Assembly: GCF_003814835.1 (NCBI RefSeq)
Contig: NZ_RKRG01000001.1
Coordinates: 124,001 to 188,000, forward strand
DNA length: 64,000 nt
Reading direction: 5' to 3'
DNA from: Methanobrevibacter gottschalkii DSM 11977
Lineage (GTDB): Archaea; Methanobacteriota; Methanobacteria; Methanobacteriales; Methanobacteriaceae
The translations under genes were made by a program, and so were the position numbers. Below, piece after piece: positions 48,904 to 60,046 of this stretch; the stretch's first letter is position 1, and each line of letters opens with the position of its first letter. A model generated the notes under the pieces. It did not search any database, had not been told where the DNA came from, and saw only the letters and a program-made list of their open reading frames with translations.

Positions 48904-50817
48904 ATGGCTTCAGATATTTTAGAAGATATTAAAAAAGAGATTTTGCAAAAACTACCTAATAAGATTCAGGTTTCAAAAGTAGAATTCGAAGGACCTGAAG
49001 TAGTAGTTTATACCAAAAATCCAGAAATAATAACAGAAAATGGTGACTTAATAAGATCACTTGCAAAAGAACTTAGAAAAAGAATAATTATCAGATCAGA
49101 TAAAAGCGCATTACTTGATAATGAATCAACAATAAATAAAATTCATGAAATTGTTCCAGACGGAGCTGAAATTACTGATATTTATTTTGATACTGTAACT
49201 GGAGAAGTAGTTATTACTGCTAAAAAACCAGGCCTCGTTATTGGAAAATATGGTGTCACTTCTAGAAATATTGTTAAAAATACCGGATGGGCTCCTAAAA
49301 TATTAAGAACCCCACCAATAAGTTCAGACATTATTGGAAAAATTAGAACTATTCAAAAAAATAGTAGTAAAGACAGAAAAAAATTATTACAACGTCTTGG
49401 ACGTCAAATTCACCAAGGAAGCAAATACCCAAATGACTGGGCACGAGTTACTTCAATGGGCGGATTTAAAGAAGTTGGACGTTCATCCATGCTCTTACAA
49501 ACACCAAACAGTCGTGTTCTATTAGATTGTGGAGTAAACGTTGCTGCATCAGATAATAAAAATGCATTCCCTTATTTGAATGCGCCAGAATTTTCAATTG
49601 AAGAATTAGATGCAGTCATCATATCTCATGCTCACTTAGACCATTGCGGATTTGTACCTTACTTATTCCATTACGGATATGATGGACCAGTGTACTGTAC
49701 AACCCCAACTAGAGATTTAACCACTCTTTTACAATTTGATCATCTGGATATTGCTCACAGAGAAGGTAACCCTTTACCATTTACATCAAAGCATGTAAAA
49801 CAAGCAATTAAAAATACAATAACATTAGATTATGGTGAAGTGACTGACATCTCACCAGACATAAGATTAACATTGCATAATGCAGGACATATCTTAGGTT
49901 CAGCAATCTCCCATATGCACATTGGAGACGGAGCTCATAATTTAGTATATACTGGAGATTTTAAATACGAACCATCCAGATTACTTGAACCTGCAACCAT
50001 ACGTTTCCCACGTGCTGAAACAGTAATTATGGAAAGCACATATGGTGGAAAAGAAGATATTCAACCTTCCAGAAATAATGCTGAAAAAGAAATGATGAAA
50101 ACAATCTATAAAACTCTTAAACGTGGTGGAAAAGTATTAGTTCCAGTATTTGCCGTAGGAAGAGCACAGGAACTTATGGTAGTTTTAGAAGAATACATGA
50201 GACATGGATTAATCGAAGAAGTGCCGATTTACATTGACGGAATGATTTGGGAAGCAACAGCAATTCACACAGCAAGACCAGAATACTTAAGTAAAGACTT
50301 AAGAGACCAAATTTTCCATATGGGCAGAAATCCATTTGTTTCAGACATGTTTAATAAAGTTCAAAACCATGACCAAAGAAAAGAAATTGTTGAAAGTCAA
50401 GACCCCGCAATTATCTTATCCACATCAGGTATGTTAACTGGAGGTAATTCAGTAGAATACTTCAAATGGTTATGTGAAGATGAAAGAAACACTTTAATCT
50501 TTGTAGGATATCAGTCCGAAGGTTCAATGGGTAGGAGAGTTCAAAAAGGTTGGAAAGAAATTCCACTTGAAGATGATGATGGGAAAACTAGAATTTTCAA
50601 TGTTGAAATGGAAATTAAAACAATTAACGGATTCAGTGGTCATTCTAACAGAAGACAATTAATGGAATACGTTAAAAGACTTAATCCAAGACCTGAAAAG
50701 GTTATCACTTGTCATGGAGATCCATATAAAACTGTGGATCTTGCATCTTCAATACATAGAAGTTACAAGATTGAGACAAAAACTCCAATTAACTTAGATT
50801 GTGTAAGAATACATTAA
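48904..50817 (+). CDS. fttA: Transcription termination factor FttA (aCPSF1), KH/beta-CASP ribonuclease
   Basis: A 637-residue archaeal CPSF73-like ribonuclease. The N-terminal KH region is at residues 1-145 ([14 protein letters not shown]), and the metallo-beta-lactamase site HAHLDH at 242-247. A beta-CASP domain follows, with HIHIGDG-type residues and late motifs [11 protein letters not shown] and [13 protein letters not shown], then GFSGHSNR near the C-terminus. In methanogens it cuts nascent RNA at U-rich sites and terminates transcription genome-wide. The T-tracts after many genes here fit that mode. A perfect inverted repeat lies in its upstream region. Confidence 0.96.
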   Translation: MASDILEDIKKEILQKLPNKIQVSKVEFEGPEVVVYTKNPEIITENGDLIRSLAKELRKRIIIRSDKSALLDNESTINKIHEIVPDGAEITDIYFDTVTGEVVITAKKPGLVIGKYGVTSRNIVKNTGWAPKILRTPPISSDIIGKIRTIQKNSSKDRKKLLQRLGRQIHQGSKYPNDWARVTSMGGFKEVGRSSMLLQTPNSRVLLDCGVNVAASDNKNAFPYLNAPEFSIEELDAVIISHAHLDHCGFVPYLFHYGYDGPVYCTTPTRDLTTLLQFDHLDIAHREGNPLPFTSKHVKQAIKNTITLDYGEVTDISPDIRLTLHNAGHILGSAISHMHIGDGAHNLVYTGDFKYEPSRLLEPATIRFPRAETVIMESTYGGKEDIQPSRNNAEKEMMKTIYKTLKRGGKVLVPVFAVGRAQELMVVLEEYMRHGLIEEVPIYIDGMIWEATAIHTARPEYLSKDLRDQIFHMGRNPFVSDMFNKVQNHDQRKEIVESQDPAIILSTSGMLTGGNSVEYFKWLCEDERNTLIFVGYQSEGSMGRRVQKGWKEIPLEDDDGKTRIFNVEMEIKTINGFSGHSNRRQLMEYVKRLNPRPEKVITCHGDPYKTVDLASSIHRSYKIETKTPINLDCVRIH

Positions 50818-50907
50818 TAATAAATAAATACTAATTAGAACAAATGTTATTATGATATATGTTGTTTAACTACAACATTATTTATTTTTAAAACAATAGG
50901 TGTTAAA

Positions 50908-51927
50908 ATGGTTACATATTCAGAATCAGGTGTTGATATTGATTTAGAAGCAATTACTGTTTCAAAATTAGCAGATAAACTCAAATCAACATTAGAATGT
51001 AGAGATATTATTACAGACAGTGGTCATTATGCAGCTTTAGTAAAATTAGGAGATAAAGCTATTGCAATGAGTACTGATGGTGTTGGAAGTAAAATTTTAA
51101 TCGCAGAAATGATGAACAAATATGATACCGTAGGTATTGATTGTATTGCTATGGTTGTTAATGACATTTTATGTGTTGGGGCAGAACCAATAGCTTTAGT
51201 AGATTATCTTGCTGTTGAAAAACCAGATCCTGAAAGAGCAGCAGAAATTGCTGAAGGTCTTGTTAAAGGTGCTAATGAATCAAAAATTGCAATTATTGGT
51301 GGAGAAACAGCATCTCTTCCAGGAATCATTAAAGACTTTGATTTGGCAGGAACTGGTATTGGATTTGTAGACATTGATAAAATTATTACTGGTGAAAGTA
51401 TACAGCCAGGAAATGTTTTAATTGGTATCAACAGTAATGGTATTCATTCTAACGGATACAGTTTAGCTAGAAATGCAATTTTTGATAAAGGGGGATTTTC
51501 TGTTGATGACAAAATGCCTAATGGTGAAACAACCATTGGTGAAGAATTAATTAGGCCGACTGAATTATATGTAAAACCTATTGTTGCTCTATTCAAAAAA
51601 GAATACAATATTAATGGTCTTGCTCATATTACTGGAGGGGGTTTCACTAACCTTAGACGTTTGAAAAAAGGTGTAGGATATGAGATCAACAGCCTTCCAG
51701 AAGTTCCAGAAATATTCAAACTTATTTACGAACAAGGAGTAGACATCAAAGAGATGTATAAAGTTTTCAACATGGGTGTCGGTTTTGTTGTTATCTGTGA
51801 TGAAGAAGAAGCGGGAAAAATTATGAGTACTTTAGATGAATATTGTAACTGTCAAATCATTGGTAAAGTGACTGATGATGAAACAATCAAAGTTAAATCA
51901 TTTGAAGGCAGTGAACTTGAATACTAA
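50908..51927 (+). CDS. purM: Phosphoribosylformylglycinamidine cyclo-ligase
   Basis: A 339-residue AIR synthetase closing the imidazole ring in purine synthesis. Landmarks are [15 protein letters not shown] near residue 54, [21 protein letters not shown] (split by listing), [11 protein letters not shown], and the C-terminal [13 protein letters not shown]. The length and order are standard. The next gene, comC, starts 16 bases after its stop, so the two may share a transcript. Confidence 0.96.
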   Translation: MVTYSESGVDIDLEAITVSKLADKLKSTLECRDIITDSGHYAALVKLGDKAIAMSTDGVGSKILIAEMMNKYDTVGIDCIAMVVNDILCVGAEPIALVDYLAVEKPDPERAAEIAEGLVKGANESKIAIIGGETASLPGIIKDFDLAGTGIGFVDIDKIITGESIQPGNVLIGINSNGIHSNGYSLARNAIFDKGGFSVDDKMPNGETTIGEELIRPTELYVKPIVALFKKEYNINGLAHITGGGFTNLRRLKKGVGYEINSLPEVPEIFKLIYEQGVDIKEMYKVFNMGVGFVVICDEEEAGKIMSTLDEYCNCQIIGKVTDDETIKVKSFEGSELEY

Positions 51928-51943
51928 TTTAAATTGAGTTGAT

Positions 51944-52975
51944 ATGATGAAAATAATGATGGATAATGAGACAGCTCTTGTAAAAGAAATATTAAAGGAA
52001 TTAGGAGCTAGTAAAGAAGATCAGGAATTAGTTGCAGAAGCTACAGTTGATGCAGATTTAAAAGGATTCACATCACACGGACTCGGCAGATTCCCACAAT
52101 ACCTTATTAGTATTAAAGCCGGAACAATTAACCTAGATGAAAATATTACAATCGAAAAAGAAACTCCTGCAATGGCATTGATTAACGGTAACAGCGGATT
52201 TGGACAAGCAGTATCCTACAAAGCCATGCAAATCGCAATTAAAAAAGCAAAAGAAATGGGTATTGCATGTGTTGGTGTCCACAATACTAACCACTTTGGA
52301 GTTACTGGATTTTACAGTGACTTGGCTTTAAGAGAAAACTGTATTGGACTTGTAATCGCAAACACTGATCCGGCTATTGCTCCTATAGGAGGTAAAGTAC
52401 CATTAATAGGAACTAACCCTATTGCTTTAGGTATTCCATCTGACAGTTACATTACTGTAGATATGGCAACATCAGTTACTGCACGTGGAAAAATACTTGA
52501 ATCCAAAAGAAAAGGATTGGATTTGCCAGATGGATGGGCATTAGATGCAAATGGAAATCCAACTAATGACCCCGAAGAAGCATTGAAAGGATCAATTTTA
52601 CCATTCGGTGGATTTAAAGGATATGCATTATCCTTATTGATTGAAATATTAACCGGACCATTAGTACAGGCAGGATATGGTCATGAAGTAACTGGTACCG
52701 CATCACCTGATAAAAATTGTACAAAAGGAGACTTATATATTGTAATCGATCCTTCCAAATTTGGTGACTTTGATGAGTTTAAAGCAAACACCGAAGACTT
52801 TATATCTCAAGTAAGATCTACTGGTGAAAATATCCCAGTGCCCGGTGATTTAGAAGTTAAAAGAGTCAAAGAAGCCGAAACTAATGGAATATCCATTGAT
52901 GAAAAATTATACGAACAATTAAAAAGAATTTGTGACGATTTGAATATCGATTTAGATTCTTACCTAGAAGAATAG
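51944..52975 (+). CDS. comC: L-sulfolactate/malate dehydrogenase (ComC/MdhII family)
   Basis: A 343-residue NAD(P)-dependent dehydrogenase of the type-2 malate/L-lactate dehydrogenase family. The catalytic segment is VGVHNTNHFGVTGFYSDLAL (about 110-129). Family marks TSHGLGRFPQYL and PIGGKVPLIGTNPIA are present. ComC oxidises sulfolactate to sulfopyruvate in coenzyme M synthesis; related methanogen enzymes are malate dehydrogenases. ComB elsewhere in the window supports the CoM role but does not prove it. A T-rich tract follows the stop. Confidence 0.85.
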   Translation: MMKIMMDNETALVKEILKELGASKEDQELVAEATVDADLKGFTSHGLGRFPQYLISIKAGTINLDENITIEKETPAMALINGNSGFGQAVSYKAMQIAIKKAKEMGIACVGVHNTNHFGVTGFYSDLALRENCIGLVIANTDPAIAPIGGKVPLIGTNPIALGIPSDSYITVDMATSVTARGKILESKRKGLDLPDGWALDANGNPTNDPEEALKGSILPFGGFKGYALSLLIEILTGPLVQAGYGHEVTGTASPDKNCTKGDLYIVIDPSKFGDFDEFKANTEDFISQVRSTGENIPVPGDLEVKRVKEAETNGISIDEKLYEQLKRICDDLNIDLDSYLEE

Positions 52976-53196
52976 TATCATTCTTCATTTTCTTTTTTTA
53001 TAAAAATCACGATGATGAATATTCACACTTCGATTGATGCAAATTAAATTAAATTTTAATTTATAACGTTTAAAATAAAAATGATTATATAATAAAAATG
53101 TACAAATGTATAAGTGCATATAAAATTAAAATTATTAATATTAAAAATATGACTAATTTTACGAAAAATGATTCATTTAAGGAGGAAAATAAAGTT

Positions 53197-55467
53197 ATGA
53201 AACTTAAAGACTCTTATATCTTATTAATAGCAATGGCAATATTCCTATTAATGAGTATAGGATCTGTTTGTGCTAGTGAAATATCTGCAGATGATACCAT
53301 AGGACTAGCTGATGACGGATCTGATGTGGTTATGGATGACAAACCAATTGAACCGTCCAATCCAACAACACCACATAAAGTGGATACAATGATTGTTTCT
53401 AGCGATACTGTATCAATAAATGAAAAAGAAAAAATAAAATCAATTGATTTAACTGTAAACGATACCAATAAATCTAAAGTCATTGCTGGAATTACAGTTA
53501 AAAATTTAACAGTTAAAGAAGGAACAAAAACAATAAAATTTGATTATAATAATTCGAAAGTCATTATTAAAGACGCATTAGTTCTTGGTAAACATGATTT
53601 ACTTGTTAGCTATTTAGGTAATGAAAATTACACTAATTCTTCAAAAAACATTGTTTTAACAATTTTTGGAAATTATACAATCCAAGCACCAACTTCAGTT
53701 GATGTAAACAGTACCAAAATTGTTGAAGTGCCTATCAATGTTACAAATGGTATCGATCCAAAAGAACTTGTAAAAGATGATTTTAATGTTACATTAACAT
53801 ATAAAGATGGAAATATCACTAAAGCAATTAATATAACTGATTTTAGAATTATAAATAATACAATAATATTCAATTATCCATTATCAAGGAATATTACTAC
53901 CTCAACAATAACCCTTGTTTATACTGCTAATGAAACTGTTAAATCAAAAAATGTTACAATAAACAGAATTTACAATGTTAAAATTGAAGGGATTAATACT
54001 AAAAATCAATACAAAAATGGTAATTTTACATTTAGATTAACCGATATTGATAATGCAACTGAAAATTTAACTGGTTTTAAATTAAACTTACTTATTGGTA
54101 AAAATGTTATAAACCAGATTACAGGAACTGCTGACAAAAATGGTATTGTAAACTTTAAAACAAGCAAGATATTCGGATATGATTTCAATAACAATACAAT
54201 TGTAATTAAATACTTAAATGTTGGCAATAACACTGTTGAATTGAAAAGTGGCGACAATGTGAAATTAACAACAAATAAAGTTAATTTAACTATTGAAAAA
54301 GCAAAAATCAACATTACTATTGATAAATACAACGAACAATATGGAAGTAACAAAAATTTAACCATTACTGTTATAAATGCAGATAATGGGGAACCTGTGC
54401 CAGGAATCATTCTACATTTAAACATGCCTCAAACCGCCGGCAAAAACTATTACATTCAGACTGACACAAATGGAATAGGCATAATATCTGTTAAAGGATT
54501 AATTCCTGGAAAGTACAATTTAACTGTAAGCAACAATGACACTGTAAATATTATAAATAATAAGGCAAGCAGTAAAATTATTATTACACCAAAACCAGTT
54601 ACAATAAAGATTACATCTGGTTTAACTATTAATTATAACACTGGAAATACTGCAGCCATCAAAGTTACTGATAAAAAAGGTAAAGGAGTGTCTGGAGCAT
54701 ATGTTCTTGTCCAATTATATACTGGTTCAAAATCAGCAAATTATCTTTTCCAAACTGACAAATATGGAAATATTAAATTTAAAGCACCGCTTTCAGTTGG
54801 GAAACATAAAATTGTTGTGAGTGGTGCAGTAGGATACAGTTCAAGCAAAGTTACCAAATATATTAAAGTTAAAAAAGCTACTGCAAAAATCAGTGCGCCA
54901 AAAGTAACCGCATACTACAAACAAGGAAAATACTTTACAATAAAGTTAATTAACACTAAAAAAAGCAATGCACCGATTTATGCTGCAAAAGTTGACATCC
55001 GAGTATACATTTCAAATTACAAATACTACAAATTTAATGGAAAAACCGGAGTGGACGGTAAATTAAAATTATCAATTGATTTAAAACCGAAAACTTATAA
55101 AGTTGAAGTTAGAGGTGCAGATTCCAAAAATTATGCTGCTTCAAAAGTAGTATCCAAAATAGTAGTTGTTAAAGCTCCAACTAAATTATATCCTGCAAAA
55201 TTAACTGCTAAAAAAGGAACAAATAAATACTTTAAAGTTACTGTAAAAAACACAAAAACCAAAAAAGTTATTCCTGGCGTTAAAGTAAAGATCAAAGTTT
55301 ATACTGGTAAAAAATTCAAAACTTATACTGTAAAAACTAATTCAAAAGGAATTGCACAATTTAATGTAAAATCATTGAGTGTTGGAAAACATAAAGCTAT
55401 TGTAAGTTCTGCAAACAAATATTGCATTGCTAAATCAGCTAAAAACTACATAAAAATAACTAAATAA
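53197..55467 (+). CDS. Secreted adhesin-like protein with Ig-like repeats
   Basis: A 756-residue exported protein. The signal peptide MKLKDSYILLIAMAIFLLMS runs to a likely cleavage after VCA near residue 26. The start at 53197 has ggagg upstream; the longest frame begins 33 codons earlier and lacks the signal at its N-terminus. The body is many Asn-X-Ser/Thr sites (possible N-glycosylation) and about 85-100-residue beta repeats. The last three (about 480-756) end in YKV-, KHK-type strands and a YIKIT terminus. No membrane anchor or LPxTG motif is at the C-terminus. Such adhesin-like proteins are abundant in Methanobrevibacter and may bind surfaces or partners. A hairpin terminator follows. 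Confidence 0.85.
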   Translation: MKLKDSYILLIAMAIFLLMSIGSVCASEISADDTIGLADDGSDVVMDDKPIEPSNPTTPHKVDTMIVSSDTVSINEKEKIKSIDLTVNDTNKSKVIAGITVKNLTVKEGTKTIKFDYNNSKVIIKDALVLGKHDLLVSYLGNENYTNSSKNIVLTIFGNYTIQAPTSVDVNSTKIVEVPINVTNGIDPKELVKDDFNVTLTYKDGNITKAINITDFRIINNTIIFNYPLSRNITTSTITLVYTANETVKSKNVTINRIYNVKIEGINTKNQYKNGNFTFRLTDIDNATENLTGFKLNLLIGKNVINQITGTADKNGIVNFKTSKIFGYDFNNNTIVIKYLNVGNNTVELKSGDNVKLTTNKVNLTIEKAKINITIDKYNEQYGSNKNLTITVINADNGEPVPGIILHLNMPQTAGKNYYIQTDTNGIGIISVKGLIPGKYNLTVSNNDTVNIINNKASSKIIITPKPVTIKITSGLTINYNTGNTAAIKVTDKKGKGVSGAYVLVQLYTGSKSANYLFQTDKYGNIKFKAPLSVGKHKIVVSGAVGYSSSKVTKYIKVKKATAKISAPKVTAYYKQGKYFTIKLINTKKSNAPIYAAKVDIRVYISNYKYYKFNGKTGVDGKLKLSIDLKPKTYKVEVRGADSKNYAASKVVSKIVVVKAPTKLYPAKLTAKKGTNKYFKVTVKNTKTKKVIPGVKVKIKVYTGKKFKTYTVKTNSKGIAQFNVKSLSVGKHKAIVSSANKYCIAKSAKNYIKITK

Positions 55468-55486
55468 GAGAATTAATTTCTCTTAT
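55464..55486 (+). terminator. Terminator of the adhesin gene
   Basis: A perfect 9-bp stem (ATAAGAGAA at 55464-55472, TTCTCTTAT at 55478-55486) overlaps the stop codon and is followed by CC and eight Ts (55489-55496). The repeat also encodes the last codons of the convergent polB1 gene. Confidence 0.75.
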
Positions 55487-57269
55487 CCTTTTTTTTATAT
55501 TTAGCATAAAAACCATCAGTATCAGCATATATTGCATAAAAACCATATTCTTCAGCTTTTTTTATTGATGATTTAATGTATTGTCTTCCCCAAGAAGTAA
55601 TGGCTTTTGCACACTCGAATGAATACCACCTAAATCTTGGAAAACCATAAATACCATACATAGTATTTGCTAATCTTTTAATAGCTTGTTGTTGTACATT
55701 TAATGCTTTTTTCTCGGTATCATCATCAGATGCTTTCATTTCACGTTTGATTCTAAAACGTTCCTGCAATATTTTATCAATGACTGAAGGAATAAAACCT
55801 TGTGGTTCTTTTTTAAATTTGAGACCATGCTCAGGAGATATATTATAATCTTCTTCATTATCCACATCCCCCAAATACATTACATCTGGAGATATGTTCT
55901 TTGAGATAATAATACTTGGATATAGGCTTCTAAAATCAAATTGAACAAGATTTTCATGTAACCCTTTCTCAGGTTCCCTTACATAACCCCCTTCATTATC
56001 TTCAGCCGCCGCCCTATTTGCAAAATTAGCTCCCTGTTTATTTGGAACTACCTCATTATCAAAATAAGCTTGTTTTACTAAGAACCATTCTGCTTGTTGA
56101 CCCGTTGCCATACGAGAAACATCAAACAAAGGCTGACCAATAATACGAGTGAGCTCTAAATTAAGGGGCAAGGTTTGTTCGGCAATTTTTAATGTTGATA
56201 CAACATCATCAAGAGAATAATCAAACAGATTATCTAATTCTTCACCTCCATTATCCCAGAACTCCCAAATCCTATCCCCCGGAACATCAATTTTTTCCTC
56301 ACCAAATAATTCATAATAAACTCTTTCAAGAGTATATCTCTCAAGAGTCATGTATCTTCTCATGACCAAATATAAATCAACATGAATTAAACCTTTAAAA
56401 GATGCCGCATTAGCATATCCTCTTCTAATAAATCTAATATCTGATCCGTCCATTCCAATATCTAAATCAATTCCCAATATTTTAGCCCTGTCTTTAAGAT
56501 ATGGGAAATCAAAGTTGTCTGAATTATATCCCACAATAATATCAATATTATTTTCTTTAATGATTTTGACAAATTCTTCAATCATTTCTTTTTCAGAGTT
56601 CATTTGATTTACAAAATCATCACGGCAATCAGAATTTGTTTTAGTTGAAATAACTTGATTAATCCCAAAGTTACTTGAAACACCAATCATTATGATTTCA
56701 TCAATTTCAGAGTTTGGCATTCCATGAGGATTTCTAACTTCCAAGTCAAAGCTCAAAATACGAAACTCTCGCGGATAATCGGGGGAACGTTTTAATTCAT
56801 CTGTAAGTTTAATAATTTCAATGTCCTGTTTATTTGAATCTAAATCAAGAAATGAATCAATTTTATCACCAATTGCAACTACTTCAGTCATGGGAATAAC
56901 ATCCCGATCCATTAAATATCTTCTATAAAATGGAATATCGAATTCTCTAATCTGGACCACACTTTCCAAATCTCTTAAAGCATCCCTGTTTTTTGCAAGT
57001 TCTTGAGGATGATTAAATGTAACTTTTAAAAATTCCTTTTCAATTTGGAAGTCTTTTTTATTTACTTTTTCAATGCAAACAACATCAAAATTATTTTGAA
57101 TTTCATCAATGCACTTATCTAAATCATCAGCCATAACATATAAATATGGTTCAAAGGTATCATCAAGTAATATAATGTTTTTATCACCATCTTTTGAAAA
57201 TAACCTAATAACTGGCTTATTTTCATAGGTGACATAATCAATATCTAAAATAACAACATTTCTCTGCAT
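55473..57269 (-). CDS. polB1: Family B DNA polymerase, large (PolB1) fragment of split gene
   Basis: 598 residues carrying the N-terminal, 3'-5' exonuclease (FDLEVRNP; IIVGYNSDNFDFPYL) and most polymerase domains. Motif A is FDFRSLYPSII, motif B is QQAIKRLANTMYGIYGF and motif C is YADTDGFYA. The chain stops about 12 residues after motif C (KYKKKDKRN), so the thumb domain is missing. This matches the split PolB of Methanothermobacter, where a second small gene elsewhere supplies the C-terminus. No such gene is in this window. The stop lies in the terminator shared with the adhesin gene. Confidence 0.93.
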   Translation of the reverse strand: MQRNVVILDIDYVTYENKPVIRLFSKDGDKNIILLDDTFEPYLYVMADDLDKCIDEIQNNFDVVCIEKVNKKDFQIEKEFLKVTFNHPQELAKNRDALRDLESVVQIREFDIPFYRRYLMDRDVIPMTEVVAIGDKIDSFLDLDSNKQDIEIIKLTDELKRSPDYPREFRILSFDLEVRNPHGMPNSEIDEIIMIGVSSNFGINQVISTKTNSDCRDDFVNQMNSEKEMIEEFVKIIKENNIDIIVGYNSDNFDFPYLKDRAKILGIDLDIGMDGSDIRFIRRGYANAASFKGLIHVDLYLVMRRYMTLERYTLERVYYELFGEEKIDVPGDRIWEFWDNGGEELDNLFDYSLDDVVSTLKIAEQTLPLNLELTRIIGQPLFDVSRMATGQQAEWFLVKQAYFDNEVVPNKQGANFANRAAAEDNEGGYVREPEKGLHENLVQFDFRSLYPSIIISKNISPDVMYLGDVDNEEDYNISPEHGLKFKKEPQGFIPSVIDKILQERFRIKREMKASDDDTEKKALNVQQQAIKRLANTMYGIYGFPRFRWYSFECAKAITSWGRQYIKSSIKKAEEYGFYAIYADTDGFYAKYKKKDKRN

Positions 57270-58292
57270 TTATTCCACCCTCATAAGATATTCTTTTCTA
57301 TAACTATCCAAAACTGTATATGTTATTCCTAAAATTAAAGGTCCCACAATAAAACCAACAATCCCATATACTAAAGGTCCTGCTAAGAACCCTACAAGTA
57401 AAATTAAAGGATGAATATCTGCATAATGGCTTGAAAGAGCTGGTCTTATATACATATCAATAGTACTTAAGAAAAAACCGAATAATAAGACCATTATTGC
57501 CCTTGGATAATTTCCACTTAACGCATCAATGAAAAACAAAGTCCAATAGATTGGCCATGGTCCGAATATTGGAATTAATTGTAAAATACCAGTTAAAACA
57601 CCTAGAAATATTCCAAATGGATAACCCAAAATAGAATAGCCAATGCATCCGAAGATTCCAATTATTACTGCAGTTAAAAAGTGACCATAAAATATGCTTT
57701 TCAACACATCTTTTATATTATCAACAGTTTTATCAAAAAATTCAACAGAACCCTCTGGAACAAAACTTTTAATAAAATTTAAACAATTATCTCCATCCCT
57801 AACAAAATAAAATACCGAACAAACCAAAATAAATAAATCCAAAGTAAGATTAGCAAATTTACCTAAAAAACTTACACCATAATTCATAACATAGCTTGCA
57901 ATTGTTTCAAATGAAGAAATAATAGATTGAGAAATCTCATTTGGATTAACATCAATATGCAAATAGGTTATTAATTTTAAAATAGATTCATTAATATCTG
58001 CAGTAGAACTAGATGCAAGCATAGTTGATGCAACTGAAGAAAGTTCATATGAAATATACCCTACAAGAGCAATTAATGGAATCAAAACAATAACCATTGC
58101 AATCAATATAGAAACAGAAGAAAATTTTAATTTTGATTGAATCTTAAAAGCTACTGGTCTAACTAAATAAGCCAAAATAGCTCCCAAAACAATCATTTTT
58201 AAAGCAGGAAATATGAATATTAATGAGGTTATTAATAAAAAACAAATTAAAAGAACTGGAAAATTTAAATATTTCTCAATTTCAATTCCCAT
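57270..58292 (-). CDS. AI-2E family membrane transporter
   Basis: A 340-residue polytopic protein with eight or so helices, starting MGIEIEKYLNFPVLLICFLL. The C-terminal block GFLAGPLVYGIVGFIVGPLI (about 302-321) and the FGPWPIYWTLFFI segment are family hallmarks. Members include AI-2 exporters and Na+(Li+)/H+ antiporters. The substrate is unknown, and Methanobrevibacter is not known to me to make AI-2. It abuts polB1 with no gap and follows pyrK by 15 bases, so the three may be co-transcribed. Confidence 0.85.
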   Translation of the reverse strand: MGIEIEKYLNFPVLLICFLLITSLIFIFPALKMIVLGAILAYLVRPVAFKIQSKLKFSSVSILIAMVIVLIPLIALVGYISYELSSVASTMLASSSTADINESILKLITYLHIDVNPNEISQSIISSFETIASYVMNYGVSFLGKFANLTLDLFILVCSVFYFVRDGDNCLNFIKSFVPEGSVEFFDKTVDNIKDVLKSIFYGHFLTAVIIGIFGCIGYSILGYPFGIFLGVLTGILQLIPIFGPWPIYWTLFFIDALSGNYPRAIMVLLFGFFLSTIDMYIRPALSSHYADIHPLILLVGFLAGPLVYGIVGFIVGPLILGITYTVLDSYRKEYLMRVE

Positions 58293-58307
58293 ATTATCAA
58301 CCTTAAT

Positions 58308-59108
58308 TTAATATTTAACACCAGATGCATCTCTTCTGTATTTTCCAAATTCAGTGATTTTATTTATCTTATCATTTTCAAAAACGGGCCCCTCAACACA
58401 TATTCTCCAACCTTCACTATCCACACAACATTGACCGCATATGCCGATTGCACATTTCATGTATCTTTCAAGAGAATATTGTGCAGATATTCCTGCTTCT
58501 TCAAGAATATCAAATATTCCTTTCATCATTATTTCAGGTCCGCAAACAAATGCATAATCATAAGTTGAATCTTGAAGTAAATTACGAGTACAATCTGTTG
58601 CAAAACCTTTAAATCCGAAACTGCCATCATCAGTACAATGATGAACATTAGCACCCAATTCTTCAAGTGAAGTAGCATATAATAATTCATTTTTAGTGAC
58701 TGCTGCTGCAACAACATCAATTTTATTTCCTTTTTTGATTAAGTCAGAAACAATTGCATTAATAGGAGCCATTCCAACTCCTCCACCAATTGCTAAGATT
58801 TTTTTGCCTTCAAATGAATTATTAAATCCATTACCATAACTACCTCTAACACCAATTTGATTCCCAATTTTTAAATCATGTAATTGAGAGGTAAATTCAC
58901 CAATATTTTTAACAGTAATTGCCAATTCATTATCATTAATCTGAGCAATAGACATTGGTTTTTCATTTTTAAAGTTCCAAATCATTACAAATTCCCCAGG
59001 ATTCGGTTTTCCTAATGATTTCATATTCCAATCAAATTTGAAAGTTTTAATTGTAGGAGTTTCATCAATAATATCAGTTATTTCAACAATTTTTGGTTCA
59101 TTAATCAT
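58308..59108 (-). CDS. pyrK: Dihydroorotate dehydrogenase electron transfer subunit
   Basis: A 266-residue FAD and [2Fe-2S] protein that passes electrons from dihydroorotate dehydrogenase to a pyridine nucleotide. It shows a FAD-binding NPGEFVMIWNF segment, a GGGVGMAPINAIVSDL nucleotide block, and the cluster cysteines in CAIGICGQCCVDSEGWRICVEG (about 222-242, split by listing). It lies 2 bases downstream of pyrD, as a PyrDK pair. Confidence 0.95.
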   Translation of the reverse strand: MINEPKIVEITDIIDETPTIKTFKFDWNMKSLGKPNPGEFVMIWNFKNEKPMSIAQINDNELAITVKNIGEFTSQLHDLKIGNQIGVRGSYGNGFNNSFEGKKILAIGGGVGMAPINAIVSDLIKKGNKIDVVAAAVTKNELLYATSLEELGANVHHCTDDGSFGFKGFATDCTRNLLQDSTYDYAFVCGPEIMMKGIFDILEEAGISAQYSLERYMKCAIGICGQCCVDSEGWRICVEGPVFENDKINKITEFGKYRRDASGVKY

Positions 59109-59110
59109 AA

Positions 59111-60022
59111 TTACAACTCCCTATGTGCAAGTCCAACCATATCATCAATAGATGAAAATCCTTTTTCAGTCATGAATCTTTCCAAACCTTCATTAATATG
59201 GTCAAATACTTCAACACCTTCATCCATTATAGCAGTACCTATTTGAACTGCTCTTGCACCCGCATAAATAAATTCCACAACATCTTCCCAATTATAAATT
59301 CCGCCAACACCAATTAACGGAATATCAACTGATTCATAAACGGAATAAACATTACTAATAGCTATTGGCTTAATTGAACGACCACTCATACCTCCAAATT
59401 TATTAGATAAAACTGGACGAGCAACATCAATATTGATCTTCATTCCCGGACCTAATGTATTGATTAAAGATAAACAGTCAGCACCTGCATCTTCACAGGT
59501 TTTTGCAATTTCAGTAATATCAGTTACATTAGGTGTTAACTTAGCAATAATCGGCACATCAGAAGCATCTTTTGCTGCTGAAACAATTGTATGACTTAAA
59601 TTACAATCCTGTCCAATAGAAGCACCATAACCATCCATTGCATGAGGACAAGAAATATTCAATTCAATCATGTCAACTAATTCTTGAACCTCACAAACCA
59701 ATGATGAAAATTCATCAGGTGTTGCCCCATAAATTGAAGCAATAACAACACTATTTTTCCTTTCAATTTTTTCCAATTCCTCTTTAAAATTAGCAACCCC
59801 CGGATTTGAAAGTCCGATTGCATTAATAATGCCCCCTTCAACTGCAACAGTTGTTGGATTAACATATCCCGGATGAGAATTTAAAGAAAATGATTTTGAA
59901 ACAACCCCACCAGCACCTGATTTTAAAATCCAGTTCATTGATGAGGCATTACTTCCCATGATTCCTGCAGCCAACATCAAAGGATTTCTAAATTCAACTC
60001 CACAAATATTAGTTTTTAACAT
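59111..60022 (-). CDS. pyrD: Dihydroorotate dehydrogenase, class 1B
   Basis: A 303-residue FMN-binding TIM-barrel enzyme that oxidises dihydroorotate to orotate. The conserved NISCPHAMDGYGASIG (about 126-141), with its catalytic cysteine near Cys129, and the GGIYNWEDVVEFIYAGA phosphate site are present. With PyrK it forms the class 1B heterocomplex. A coiled-coil gene precedes it by about 25 bases. Confidence 0.95.
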   Translation of the reverse strand: MLKTNICGVEFRNPLMLAAGIMGSNASSMNWILKSGAGGVVSKSFSLNSHPGYVNPTTVAVEGGIINAIGLSNPGVANFKEELEKIERKNSVVIASIYGATPDEFSSLVCEVQELVDMIELNISCPHAMDGYGASIGQDCNLSHTIVSAAKDASDVPIIAKLTPNVTDITEIAKTCEDAGADCLSLINTLGPGMKINIDVARPVLSNKFGGMSGRSIKPIAISNVYSVYESVDIPLIGVGGIYNWEDVVEFIYAGARAVQIGTAIMDEGVEVFDHINEGLERFMTEKGFSSIDDMVGLAHREL

Positions 60023-60046
60023 GGTATCAACTTTGTAATTAATTAT

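Noticed and set aside
53098-53196. N-terminal extension of the adhesin gene (33 codons)
   Set aside because: A ggagg site and a classical signal peptide begin at 53197; the extension is lysine/isoleucine-rich leader sequence.
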